From Tretioscincus oriximinensis (taxonomy: Eukaryota > Chordata > Lepidosauria > Squamata > Gymnophthalmidae): a stretch of 64,000 bases of DNA. A model generated the notes under the pieces. The model searched no databases. It was not told the DNA's origin and saw nothing but the letters and a program-made list of their open reading frames with translations. The stretch is from positions 350,480 through 414,479 of the forward strand of contig JAJVDF010000378.1 of NCBI GenBank assembly GCA_022410635.1, in the 5' to 3' direction. The position numbers were made by a program, and so were the translations under genes. This document shows positions 23,806-33,508 of the stretch, in pieces. Within the stretch, counting starts at the first letter, position 1, and every line of letters begins with the position of its first letter.

Positions 23806-24283
23806 ACCTTTTCTGCCCCCCTCTGGACCAATGCCTGAGGTGGGTTTCAGTAATACCCCCAGTGTGCAGAGGAAAGTGTGGCAGTGACAGCAGCAGTAGA
23901 GTTCATCATCATCTCATATCTGTCTGGCAATGCGAGAGTGAAGTAGTAGCAGAGTCTCCCTGCTGCCAGCATCCTTTACATGTGCCTGATCATCCCAGGC
24001 TTGGAGCCCAAGAAGCGGGTGCCAAGAGGCCCACAGGAGCCTTCAGCACATGGCCCTGAAGCCTATGTGGTCCCACAGGAGACTGCTGGCCACAGGGGAT
24101 GACAGGCACCTTGGATGGGCACAGGGGAGGCGTTGGGTTCCTATCCTTCCTTCATCCCTTCCTGCTTCATTTCCCACCCTAGGCCGATACTCAAGTCAAT
24201 AATTTTTCTCATTTTTTGTGGTAAAATTAAGTGCCTTGGCTTATATTTGGGTTGACTTATACTCCAGTATATACGGCATTTAC

Positions 24284-24850
24284 AGCTTGTCATGGAACTT
24301 AGAGGTCATTGTCATTCCTTCTGATATAGATGTGGAAGCCCCAGCTCCCCGTCATATCTGGCTACTTCAAAGGGTAGGATAAACTAGAAGACACAGGTAA
24401 TAAACCACCAACAGAATATTTATTAAAAATAATACCAGGGATGACTGCTGACTGNCGAAATGGATGCTGTTCACACTGGAAGCTTTTTACCTACATGAAT
24501 GCCCTAGCAAATCAGGAAACAGTTTGGTAGTCTTGAAATGAAGATTCCATTCATTGCATCTTATCCATCTGTGGGCTGTAGTTGGGTACACCATTTGTGT
24601 ACACTAACATTTCTTAGAAATAATATCCCAAAAATGTGTTTGTGAAGAGAGAGAGATGGAACACATCTTGGTAATTTTAATAAATATGTTGCTTTTTTTT
24701 CCTTCATAGACATTAAAGGAATAAAAGCTTGAAGATTGTGAGAGGGTTCCTTTAAGCCAACTTGCTGTGAATTTATCAGAAGAGTGAGAGTGTGCATTAG
24801 TGGTATGGAATTTCTAGAGCCATAGAAAAACATATTTTCCCCCACACAGT
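24284..24850. other. Unique DNA, nothing recognised
   Basis: The 102-codon minus-strand frame (24561-24869) has no domain. No repeat or RNA recognised. Confidence 0.45.
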
Positions 24851-25005
24851 GGCTGCATTCACACATCACTTACTTATTCCACAATATTCCACAATATTCA
24901 AGCATGGATGTTCTGGAATAAACCAGTCCACACAATACTTCATTGTGGAATACTGTGGAATATTCCACTATAGTAGTGGAATAAATGTGATGTATGGTTG
25001 CAGCC
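24851..25005. mobile_element. Small MITE with imperfect terminal inverted repeats
   Basis: The 155-base element begins GGCTGCATTCACACATCACT and ends TGTGATGTATGGTTGCAGCC, an imperfect inverted pair that continues inward as TTATTCCAC/GTGGAATAA. The interior is made of several CCACAATATTC-type words. The terminal GGCTGCATTCACACA also matches the right edge of the 8412-9552 element. A target-site duplication was not clear. Confidence 0.65.
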
Positions 25006-25109
25006 TATGTTTTATTCTGTCTTGGAATACAGGGGCGCNACAGAAATTAGGACAGAATTGCAGCTTTGATAGGTGTGAAAAAGCAAAGGTTTCAACAGAA
25101 GTTGCAAAC

Positions 25110-25182
25110 ATTATTCAATCATTCATTCATTTACTTCTATCCCATCCTACATATGAAGGTAGGGCATTTAACAACAATAAAA
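25110..25182 (-). mobile_element. Possible L2 LINE 3' tail
   Basis: On the minus strand the order GTTGTTAAATGCCCTACC, GTAGGATGGGATAGAAGTAA and ATGAATGAATG fits the terminal L2 pattern (GCCCTGAG...GGGATATAAAT, then short A/T repeats) in a decayed state. Confidence 0.4.
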
Positions 25183-25257
25183 ACAGAATTCAAAGAAGAC
25201 ATTAAAAACCGAATTCCAAAAAGACATTAAAAATAGAATTCAAAGTAGACATTAAAA
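25183..25257. repeat. Three tandem copies of a 25-bp unit
   Basis: Copies at 25183-25207, 25208-25232 and 25233-25257 share the pattern A..GAATTC.AA..AGACATTAAAA. They follow directly on the L2-like tail. Confidence 0.85.
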
Positions 25258-25372
25258 ACATAATCAGATTGAAATAGGATTCTATTGCTTGCATACTAAT
25301 GCAGAATATGGTAGTCTCAAGTGGGATATGTTGCAGTCTGTGTTATCAAGTGAATGGCAGACTCTTTATCAG

Positions 25373-25410
25373 GAATATAACCCAGTATAAGGTTCAGTGT
25401 GAAAGNGCCC
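25373..25410. mobile_element. Right end of a Harbinger-like MITE of the 35100-35232 family
   Basis: AATATAACCCAGTATAAGG then TTCAGTG and GCCC parallel the right end of the complete copy (ATATAACCCAGAATAAGG, CTCAGTG, GGGCC). No matching left end was found, so it is partial. Confidence 0.5.
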
Positions 25411-26429
25411 TTGAGTGTGCTGCTGTGCAAGGTGGAACTACAGAGCATTATCATGAAGTGGATGTGTGTCCATGTAATGATAGAGCAAAAAGGAAGAGGA
25501 TTTGGTGAGATTAGGCAGATACCGTAATTACAGTTTTCTTCTTATTAAAGTATGAATTCATATATAAAGCTGGCCAAAAGCAATTTTGCTCAGGATACAA
25601 ATTGACCACAGAAATTGCTGAATCATGGGACGATATTGTGAGTTAGAGAACTTTAGGTCCTTTCAGAAGTAAATCCGAAAACACAGTGAGGATATCAAGA
25701 AGGATGAATAATTAGGGAACTTAGGAGGAAATGACTGCTATTGGTTCAAATAGCAGGAAAATGATCCTGTTCCTTCTGCTTTTAGCCCTGAGAGTAAAAA
25801 CATCTTCGCCAATGCCTTATGGTAATAGAAGCTTCATATTTCCCTTGTTGGCTTTTATGATGTTGTGGTCTCTTAGTTTACATCTTTTGCTTTGTTGCTG
25901 AAAATATTCTTGGTAATATAAATGAAGGACAACATTAAAATAACTAAAATGAATAGAAGTAAAGCCACTAATCCACAGCTGGCTTTCCCAATGTTGCATA
26001 CAGAAAACTCCAATAATTCCTTGCCATTAGCAAAATGAGTTAGGGCAGGAGTAATTGCTGAACCAGCAAAGTATTGGCAATTGGCTTTAATTGGATCACC
26101 TCAAATAACATTTTGGTCTATGTCTGTTATCCAGACGGCTGCATTTTGTAGCACTATTTCTTTATANAGCATTATAAAGGACTGAAGTTGTCCACAAGCA
26201 CAAAGTCTTTCCTACACATGACTTCACCTAAAGTCCAGTATTAGCAGGGAATTCAGTTCAAATGTGAACTTTTCAACACTTCTTCAATTTTTGTTGAACT
26301 GGTTCATTCATCCCTAGTCATGGGTTGTGTACCTGCATTCACACTAGCTAAGGATATGATCCAAAATGATTTTTTAAATATAGAACTATCAGTAAAGGAA
26401 TACGCAATCTGTTATCCACGTTTTAGGAG
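25411..26429. other. AT-rich DNA, nothing recognised
   Basis: No domain-bearing frame, RNA or repeat recognised. Confidence 0.45.
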
Positions 26430-26605
26430 CCACTAATTAACTTCAAAAGCTTGCAAAAAGNTTACCTCTTCAANCTGGCCTTTTGCTGAAGAAATATTGT
26501 ATTATACTGTTTTTAATGTGAATTTTGTATTGTTTGTTTTTGTTCTTTGCTGCCCTGAGACCTTTGGGTATGGGGCAGGGTATAAATATAAATAAATAAA
26601 TAAAA
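26430..26605 (+). mobile_element. L2-like LINE 3' tail
   Basis: TTACCTCTTCAANCTGGCC is followed by a T-rich stretch, GCTGCCCTGAGACCTTTGGG, GGGGCAGGGTATAAATATAA and four AAAT units. This is the standard L2-type terminal module of squamate genomes. No coding part remains. Confidence 0.65.
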
Positions 26606-26746
26606 TCCTTTGTGCTGTTTTAAATAGTTAATATAGGTAAAAAATAATGGTCGCAGCAACAAAAATGACTTGAAAATTGCCACTGTTTAGAAGTGGAAGA
26701 TTTCGTATCTTAGTTCCTATAATCACCCTTAAAGTCCAGAAACATA

Positions 26747-26895
26747 GGCCTTTTCTGCACCGAGCCTTATTCTGTCCTGTATCTTGTGCAGACTATGGTA
26801 GGCCATCCGCAGGGGTTGATATAGCCTATGAGACAGGCAGGTTCCTGCAGCCTATCTGGAGACAATTCAGAATAAGGCACAGAGCAGAAAGAACC
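26747..26895. mobile_element. MITE with Harbinger-like terminal inverted repeats
   Basis: The left end GGCCTTTTCTGCACCGAGCC then TTATTCTG pairs with the right end CAGAATAAGGCACAGAGCAG then AAAGAACC. The inner GAGCCTTATTCTG word is identical or near-identical to that in the 35100-35232 element. ATA (possibly CATA) flanks both sides (26744-26746 and 26896-26898), a plausible 3-base target duplication. The 92-codon frame across it is a shadow. Confidence 0.65.
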
Positions 26896-26898
26896 ATA

Positions 26899-28132
26899 TT
26901 TCCAAAGCGCATTCATTGGGCTTTACAGCAGCTTAGGGATAAATTGAGAAACTAGTGTCCGCATGTCATCATTTCTAGGCTTTTTTAGTTGCTTTTAAAA
27001 AAACTGTGTGTAGATTATGGCACTTTGATTGCATAGCAGCAAATGCCTTGGAAATGTTATGTTTGACGCATTCTACACTGAACCCTATAGTGTAATTAAG
27101 GGGGCAGGAAGGCCCTTTTCCGTGGGTGAAGAATAAGGGTAGGGTGCAAATGGGCCATCACTTTGTGATGGTCTCCAAACATCACTATAAGGTTTTGATT
27201 TTGTGCTTTCAGCATGACAGGAAGAAAGAACATTGCTTTGCGATGGTCTCTAAACATCACTACATTGGACTTTCAGAGTGATGGGGAAAAAAAACCCTGC
27301 CTCCATACTGCTGGCTGTGTCTGCTATGACATGATGGCTAAATAAGGCTTTTTTAATGCCATGCTGGTAAGTGAAGCTTGGGAGGGGCACCAGCTGTGTG
27401 TGTGTGGGATGCTAGCTAGGCTTGTACACTGCGTTCTGGGTGATGAGATGCATTGCTACCCCCCTGACTGAACATTATTTGGAGATAGATCTTGAAATAG
27501 GGATTTGTTGTCCACATGCTAGTACAGATTACAGAATATCCCATCAACAGAGAAAATGCCACTGAACATCTGAATGAAAGATCTAACATGTAATTAATCA
27601 TCCAATAGTCAGAAAGTCATATTTTAATTACAAAATAGTGAAAGTAAACACTTTCCATTCTTTTTTTGCTGTTGGAATTTGCACTTCCATTAATGGGAAA
27701 GGAAAGAGAGATAAAACTCCTGGATATAGTTTAGGCTTGAATTTGTCTGGTTCAGAATAGTTATAGGTGGCCTGTGGTTCAAAATGAAATGCATATCTTT
27801 GTGTAAGGATACGCCTTTCCTGCGGTTGGCAGATGAGATGCAAAAAAGAACAATACAAAAATTTCAGTACAAAAGTTAATGACTTGTCACTGCTCAGTGT
27901 GACATTCAGATTGATAACATCTTGGAGACAGAGAGAGCACAGGAGCGTTTTGGAAAGGGCATGAATGATGTGGAAATGTCAGGATTGACCATGGAGGTGA
28001 AGGCATGTCAGTCACAGGATGGTATCTTCAAGTTCCAAAAAATCCTTGCAGTTGCAAAACTTTTTTGTCCATCTAAGAATACTAGATGGATCTTCTGGAT
28101 CAGATCCTCTAGTCCAGTCTCCTGTTTCTAGT
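26899..28132. other. Mostly unique DNA with one two-copy direct repeat
   Basis: CATCACTTTGTGATGGTCTC (27153) recurs 78 bases on as CATTGCTTTGCGATGGTCTC (27231), each followed by .AAACATCACTA. Otherwise only frames of 61-76 codons without domains are present. Confidence 0.5.
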
Positions 28133-28411
28133 GGTAGGTAACAGCTTGGATAGTTTCAAGACAGGACTAGACAGGTTTATGGACACCAAGGGTATAAATG
28201 GGTACTAGGATGGATGTCTGGATGTTGCCTCTGGGATGGAGCAACAGGCAGGACTCCTGAGATACCATTTGCAGGGAGTTATGAACAGGTGCATATTTTG
28301 CTTTCCTCTGTTCAGACTGCCCAGGTGCATCTGGTGGGCCTCTGTGTGAGACGGAATGCTGGACTAGATGGGCTGTGGCCTGATCCACTATGGCTCTTCT
28401 TATGTTCTTAC
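28133..28411 (+). mobile_element. CR1 LINE 3' end of the TTCTTATG type
   Basis: It begins inside the last ORF2 codons (GTAACAGCTTGGATAGTTTC, coding for the NSLDSFKTGLDRFMD end) and runs through the complete 3' region to TTCTTATGTTCTTA (28398-28411). It is nearly identical to the ends of the copies at 23.8 and 52.6 kb, so it is young. Only about 280 bases were copied, a strong 5' truncation. The 100-codon minus-strand frame is its shadow. Confidence 0.95.
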
Positions 28412-28429
28412 CCCCCAATATCTTCATTT

Positions 28430-28550
28430 TTAGCACATCATATATATTTACAGTACGTATTTTACACATACATTGTCTTTAGCTTTTAATGCATTTTTCC
28501 TCCCCACCCTCCTCTTTCCTTCCCTCTCCCTCAGGCCTTCAAGAGAATAN
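28430..28550 (-). mobile_element. Possible L1 3' UTR fragment
   Basis: Plus-strand order is an AT-rich stretch, TTTTCCTCCCCACCCTCCTC, CTCCCTCAGGCCT. It parallels 32560-32735 (AT-rich, then CTCCCTCCCCTCCTCCCCTA, GACCTCTGC). On the minus strand this is a G-rich then AT-rich L1-like 3' UTR. Weak. Confidence 0.3.
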
Positions 28551-28639
28551 ATTTACATTAATATACGCATTGCTTTAAATATTGAATAACTCAAATGTAC
28601 ATTTAATGAAGAATAATTTAACTACATTCATTAACTTGG

Positions 28640-28715
28640 GACCATNGACATAGGCAAAGCCTTCACCTGCTCTTTACTCCCTGCAAATGGTCTTTAGATA
28701 CATCCATCCTGTCTC
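28640..28715 (-). mobile_element. Short CR1-like 3' relic
   Basis: GCAAAGCCTTCACCTGCTCT then ACTCCCTGCAAATGGTCTTT parallels GCAAAATCTTCATCTACTAT then ACTCCCTGTAAATGGCTTTT at 29733-29776 and the CR1 3' block at 8241-8280. Confidence 0.45.
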
Positions 28716-29246
28716 TGCAACCTGGACAAAAAATCAAGGTTAGGGTCCACATTGTACAACCCAAATTCTTCCCNTCATCTTCCAAAGCCATGGCCATGCC
28801 CCCTACCCAGACCTGTAAACAGGCCTGCAGTTTTTTTNAAAAAAATTGGACTAATGCCCCCTTCCCACTACTCTCCTGGTCCAATGGGTAGGATTACTGA
28901 TCCAGTGGGTGGGGTTATGGTAACTGTTTTTGTGACTCTTTTTGCTGTCATGTTCCTTGTGACCTTTATATATAAGGTAGAATATAAACATGCAAATCAA
29001 TCCTGTGCTTGAGGTGCCTCCAAAGGAGTATTCTGTTTGCATTCTGGGGTTATGTGAATTTGCTTGGGCCTCAGAGGTGCTCATAAGGTCCATTTTCTTT
29101 TGTGCAGAGGCAGCCAGTGATGACTTTGAGGCTAATAGAAATATCTTATTTATGGCACAGTGGCCTGCCTTGATGAGCTAATAAAATGGGACTGAAAACA
29201 GATTTCATCAGTGCTGACTCAATTATTTTTCTCTAAATGTTATATT

Positions 29247-29325
29247 TATACTGCTCAAAACAATTAAGGGAACACTTTAACATAGTGTATGTTAAAGTGT
29301 TCTCTTAATTGTTTTGAGCAGTATA
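29247..29325. mobile_element. Tc1/mariner-like palindromic MITE
   Basis: The 79-base fold-back has arms TATACTGCTCAAAACAATTA... and its complement, a 3-base loop (GTG, 29285-29287) and one mismatch. The terminal word ACTGCTCAAAA..AATTAA, then GGGAACACTT, is a known Tc1/mariner-type inverted repeat, and TA flanks both ends as expected for TA-target insertion. It consists of the two inverted repeats and almost nothing else. Confidence 0.75.
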
Positions 29326-29326
29326 T

Positions 29327-29412
29327 ATTTCTTGGTCATCTGCTACCCACCCTGGGACTAATGGTGAAAGGTGGGATATAAATCCTTTTAAATAAACAAA
29401 CAAACAAACAAA
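29327..29412 (+). mobile_element. L2-like LINE 3' tail
   Basis: CTACCCACCCTGGGACTAAT, AAAGGTGGGATATAAATCC and (AAAC/AAAT)n at 29388-29412 follow the terminal L2 module. It abuts the Tc1-like MITE. Confidence 0.55.
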
Positions 29413-29627
29413 TATTAAAGTTCCCCCAACAGAAGTGGACTAAAACCAGAGTCATCAACCTCTGGGAAGGGGAAAGGGAGGGCTAGAAACACATTTTTGG
29501 TACTCATCCTATTTATTTATTTATAGACCAAGTCACCACTAGAAAATGGAGATTCCTGAGCACATTATGATCATCATAGTAACTCAGTTTTTGATGCAAG
29601 GATGTCTTATTCAATGGTGCTTAGGAA

Positions 29628-29860
29628 TGTACATAAGAAAATAAGAGAAGTTCAGTTGGATGAGGCCCCAATCAACCCAGTCAAGCATCTGTCTCACATA
29701 ATCACATCTAGGCATCTCAAGTAGAAGAGAAAGGCAAAATCTTCATCTACTATCAACTCCCTGTAAATGGCTTTTAAAGACATCTCACCAGCCTGTATAT
29801 TGCCCCTGGAGGCAGTATCTAGGCATCAGTACTAGTAATCATCAATGTACCTGACCAATC
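29628..29860 (-). mobile_element. Old CR1 LINE 3' end
   Basis: ACATAAGAAAATAAGAGAAG then GTTGGATGAGGCCC, CAGTCAAGCATCTGTCTCAC, CAACTCCCTGTAAATGGC and GGAGGCAGTATCTAGGCATC match the minus-strand order of the CR1 3' region, but with heavy divergence. Confidence 0.7.
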
Positions 29861-30873
29861 ATGAATTTATATAACAATTGCTTAAAGCTGTACAGTCTGG
29901 TTGGTGTCATTGTCTCTACTAGTAGTAAATTTTATAGACCATTTAGTGTCTTCATTTGGTGAATAAAATGACATCTTGTGAAAATGGCTCTATCAACTGT
30001 TCAGTAATGGAATTATGCAATTGCCACAAGGCATCGGCTGCCATTGCAAATGGAGAAACAGTGGCAAACAATGCTTTATTGGAGGCCTTTCCCATTAAGT
30101 GGTAGTGTAGCTTTGATCGCCTTTTTTTCTGNCACACACAAAATATTGCATGTAAAGGGTGTTTCTATACAAGATGCTATAAGAATCAGGAGTATTTGGT
30201 CTTGCTTTACTTGTTTGTTTTTACTATAGGAATTGAGTCATATGTACATTTGCTGATTCAAGTGTGATATGCAAATGACTTTGGAAGGTATTACTCAATA
30301 GCCAAAGGATAACGATAGAACAAATAAGTCACTATTTAAGATAGTAACAGGATGGGAGTTTGGGAAGATAGAAGCTGTTCTGGAAAGCCTACAATGAAAA
30401 CAACCATTAGCTATGCAAACAGACTGCCAACCAGAACATATCAGATGGGGAAACCTCAACTGAGAGACTTGTTTAAGTGAAGTAATTTAGCTGTATACAA
30501 AATGGCCTGCAGCTCTGACTGAGATTAGTACTTTTGATTAGAGTTGTTAGAAAATTAAGGTTAGACCATATTTGCTGTTATATTTATTTGACAGAATATG
30601 TATGTGTAAAAAAAGAGAAAANAATTGAAAAGGTTAAAAAGGCAGGTGAAGCTTTTGATGGTAACAAAATGTTGTTGATAAATATTTATATTTATACTGT
30701 AAAAATTATTGCAAATGCTATTTTAGGAATATGAAGGAACCAGTGTATTTCTCTCTACCTACAAGATGGGTGGGTGGAAGTGTTTAGAGGACTTACTGCA
30801 NTACAATATTTTTTTGATGTTATTATAATTTCTGTACTCAGATGATCATTTCAATAAAATATCATTTATTTCT
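29861..30873. other. AT-rich DNA, nothing recognised
   Basis: Short domain-free frames only. Confidence 0.45.
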
Positions 30874-30891
30874 GGGGGGGGGGGGGGGGGG
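30874..30891. repeat. Poly-G run of 18
   Basis: Eighteen uninterrupted G bases. Such a run can form G-quadruplexes and is prone to length error in sequencing. Confidence 0.9.
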
Positions 30892-31442
30892 ACAAGATTA
30901 GAAGCCTGTTGGAGTTTTATGCCCAAATGGGATACATAGAAGGTTATGACATTTCATATCAAATGTGTGGTAACATGATCAGGAAGATACAGGCACTGTT
31001 TGCAGAGACATTGCAATCTATTTTAAGGAGTTCACTATTCCACATTGTCTACATTGGAATAGTACTAATCCATAAAATAANTCCCAATAATGGATTACTG
31101 GTAGAACAGATAAGTATGCCTACATGTGTTGCAAATGCATTAGCAGCGATGTATTTGCATGATAGGTTTGGGCAGTTAAGAGGAAATGATATTGTTACAT
31201 CAGCCTGGATCTGGAGTGTCTTTAATGTACCTCAGGAGGCAGATTTGGACCTTGAAAATAGTGCTGAACTTCCAAGCTGTATTTGGAATCATCTTTGGTG
31301 CAGTCCGCAAAGACTCTGCTGAAGTGAACTGGATACAACAAGTACTTGACTGTGACATCATGTATAATAACAGTTTGGCATTTACATGCTAGTATGTATT
31401 GTTCCATTTTTAATGTGGATCAAGTTGTTTAATACAAATAAA
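30892..31442. other. Unique DNA with a 137-codon frame of no known family
   Basis: The plus-strand frame 30909-31322 has one n and overlaps a second frame (31186-31392). No domain, signal peptide or splice context is recognisable, so I do not call a gene. Confidence 0.4.
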
Positions 31443-31630
31443 CAGGGCTTTTTTTGTGCCGGAACGTGCCAGAACGCAGTAACGGCACCTTTTATTTAGG
31501 CGGGCAGGGCGGGCGTTAGCGGCGCGGGGGGTGGCAGCTGCTGCTAACACTGCCCCCCACCCTCCCGCCCCCCACCGCTAATGCCGCTAACGCCCCCCCC
31601 GCCTAAATAAAAGGTGCCAGTACTGTGGCG
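31443..31630. mobile_element. GC-rich hAT-like fold-back element
   Basis: It begins CAGGGCTTTTTTTGTGCCGG, a CAG.GCTTTTTTT end of hAT-like type shared on the minus strand with 45583-45602. Inside, 31477-31625 is an inverted repeat: CAGTAACGGCACCTTTTATT... with its complement ending at CAGTACTG, and GGCGTTAGCGGC pairing with GCCGCTAACGCC around a centre near 31551. It is very GC-rich in AT-rich DNA. No 8-base target duplication was identified. Confidence 0.6.
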
Positions 31631-31679
31631 TTAGCATAATACCAGGACTAATAATATAGAGCAGTGTTTACACTTCTGC

Positions 31680-31742
31680 CATTCCATTCTTCTTCTTCTG
31701 TTGCTGCTCCTCCTCCTTCTTCTTGTCCTCCTCTTCCTCCAT
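31680..31742. repeat. Polypyrimidine (TTC/TCC) tract
   Basis: A run of TTC, CTG and TCC triplets, strongly strand-asymmetric. Confidence 0.7.
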
Positions 31743-33371
31743 CAATGCTTCCACTAGTCTCATAGAATTGTGTAGATCATAGCAACTGATGTATGTGTCC
31801 TTGTTTCTCTAGCTGACTGAGGTAAATCTGCTAATTCTTGAAAGTTGCTGTCACTTTGACCCCTCGACCAGAAAAGTCCAATATACAAAGACAATTTTTT
31901 TTCTTCAAATAAGGATATTCACTTTACTAGGCTTCAGTCCATAATTAATTTAATTGTAGAGTCGTCTTATGAACATATGGAGTTTTGCCCTTGAGTAATT
32001 GCAGCTGAATTCTTGTTTTGTATTTCTTTTCTGGCATGATATTCTCTATGCTTTGTTTAGTATAGACATAGGCCATAGCCTTATAAAATGTTTGCTTTGC
32101 TAGTGTTTAATTATGAAGGCCTTGTCTTGAAGATATAATAAGGTCTTTGGCAATTGGAGAAACTTCGAATAATTGGTGGTCTAGTAAATATAGCACACAT
32201 ACAGATGCATTTTCAGAGGAAAAACATGATGTAATATTTCATCCTTTGAAGTACTAGAAAAATTGATGGATCTATATATCTCTGGAGAGTAAATAAGGGA
32301 ACAATGAATTTTCATATTTGTGACTAATAGGTTTAGAGGGAATCAGAACTGAGGAAAATGATCAAGTAGGGACTTAACTACCACTTTGTTTTCTTTGATG
32401 TGGATTCAGCTACACAGCAGTGGCAATTAAAGCCACAGGATTTTTAATTTGTTTGTTTTAAACATGTTTTAATGAATTTTAAATTTCAAGCAAACATTGG
32501 ATGAATGTGGCTCATGTATTGCATATATACTTGGTTTTCCTTTACATTTATTTTATTCTGTTTCTTTTCTTTCTTTTTTATGCAGTTTATTATTTTTAAC
32601 AACTTTATATATTTATGTATTCAAACAAGTCTTATTACATTTCATAATATCCAACTCTTAACAATGTTGTATTTCCATTGCCCCTTATTAATTTATTTGC
32701 TCCCTCCCCTCCTCCCCTAGACCTCTGCTATTTTATTCCCACAGTAAGCCTGGGAAGTAGATTAAATTGAGAAGCAACAAACTTTCATGGTTGAACTACG
32801 ATCTATAACCCAGGTTACCAGAGACATAGTGCAATCGCTTGGACATAAAACTACTGTTTACAAAGCACACTCAAAATGCAATTTAATCCACTGCAATGGA
32901 GGAATAGGCAACTTGTTTAAATCTCCAAATCAAGTCTCTGGGTATTTATTTGCAGATAACATTAATAAAGAACATATCAGACAGACCACTTTGGTTGCAT
33001 CCATGTTTAGTCCCCCTGCAACACACAAACTACAATAGCATAATTGTGGGGGATTTCCCACATGTAATTGTGGGAATCTAGCAATCAAAGCAATAGAAAG
33101 GGCTTTCATTATGCTTTTTCTCGCTAGTACTTTATGTAGCTTTCATAGTGAAATGTCCAGACTTTGCCCATGATGTGGTTCCATGAGAAACCACAGTTTT
33201 TGCTGAGGATTACACTTAAGACAACACAGTGGGATCAAGCAGCAAAACCAGTGGGAGAAAGTTATCAAAACAGATGAGAAGGAAAGCAGGTTTCATGGAA
33301 TGGGGTATTTTGAACATTTGTTCCACATGGAGGACAAGTAGTAAGTGAGGGTTCCAATTACACAATACCAT
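31743..33371. other. AT-rich DNA with a possible L1 3' UTR
   Basis: At 32560-32735 a T-rich then C-rich stretch (CTCCCTCCCCTCCTCCCCTA) may be the minus-strand 3' UTR of an L1, parallel to 28430-28550. The rest shows nothing recognisable. Confidence 0.4.
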
Positions 33372-33508
33372 TTGAAATGCCATTTGCGGGGGAACTGAGA
33401 ACAATTGAAGATTTTGCTTTCTTCTCTTCAGACTACTTAGGTGCAATTGGTGGGCCTCTATTTGAGACAGAATGCTGGGCTAGATGGGGTCTGGCTCCTC
33501 TTATGTAC
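33372..33508 (+). mobile_element. Decayed CR1 LINE 3' end
   Basis: The order is AAATGCCATTTGCGGGGGAA, ACTACTTAGGTGCAATTGGT, GGGCCTCTATTTGAGACAGA, ATGCTGGGCTAGATGGG and CTCTTATGT. It matches the CR1 3' region with many substitutions. Confidence 0.8.

Larger units (their letters stand above)
21541..24283. mobile_element. Terminal-inverted-repeat DNA element split by a CR1 insertion
   Basis: The left end TGTAAAATACGGTATATACT (21541) is mirrored by the right end ACTCCAGTATATACGGCATT (24261-24280) and the TACA after it. Sub-terminal matches also pair across the ends, such as GACTTATAC and GGCTTATATTTGGG. Removing the CR1 (21795-23805) leaves about 730 bases of element. The family appears non-autonomous, with no transposase frame. 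The A-run at 21598-21611 is internal. Superfamily not assigned. Confidence 0.6.

Noticed and set aside
23608..23838. 76-codon frame starting MSGCCLWHGATGRTP, with relatives at 8130, 28214 and near 52455
   Set aside because: The repeated peptide comes from the CR1 3' untranslated region, not from a gene.
25183..25257. CRISPR array
   Set aside because: Direct tandem 25-bp units without spacers, in vertebrate-like DNA.
30909..31322. 137-codon plus-strand frame as a possible host exon
   Set aside because: No domain or splice pattern can be shown. A second overlapping frame suggests chance.
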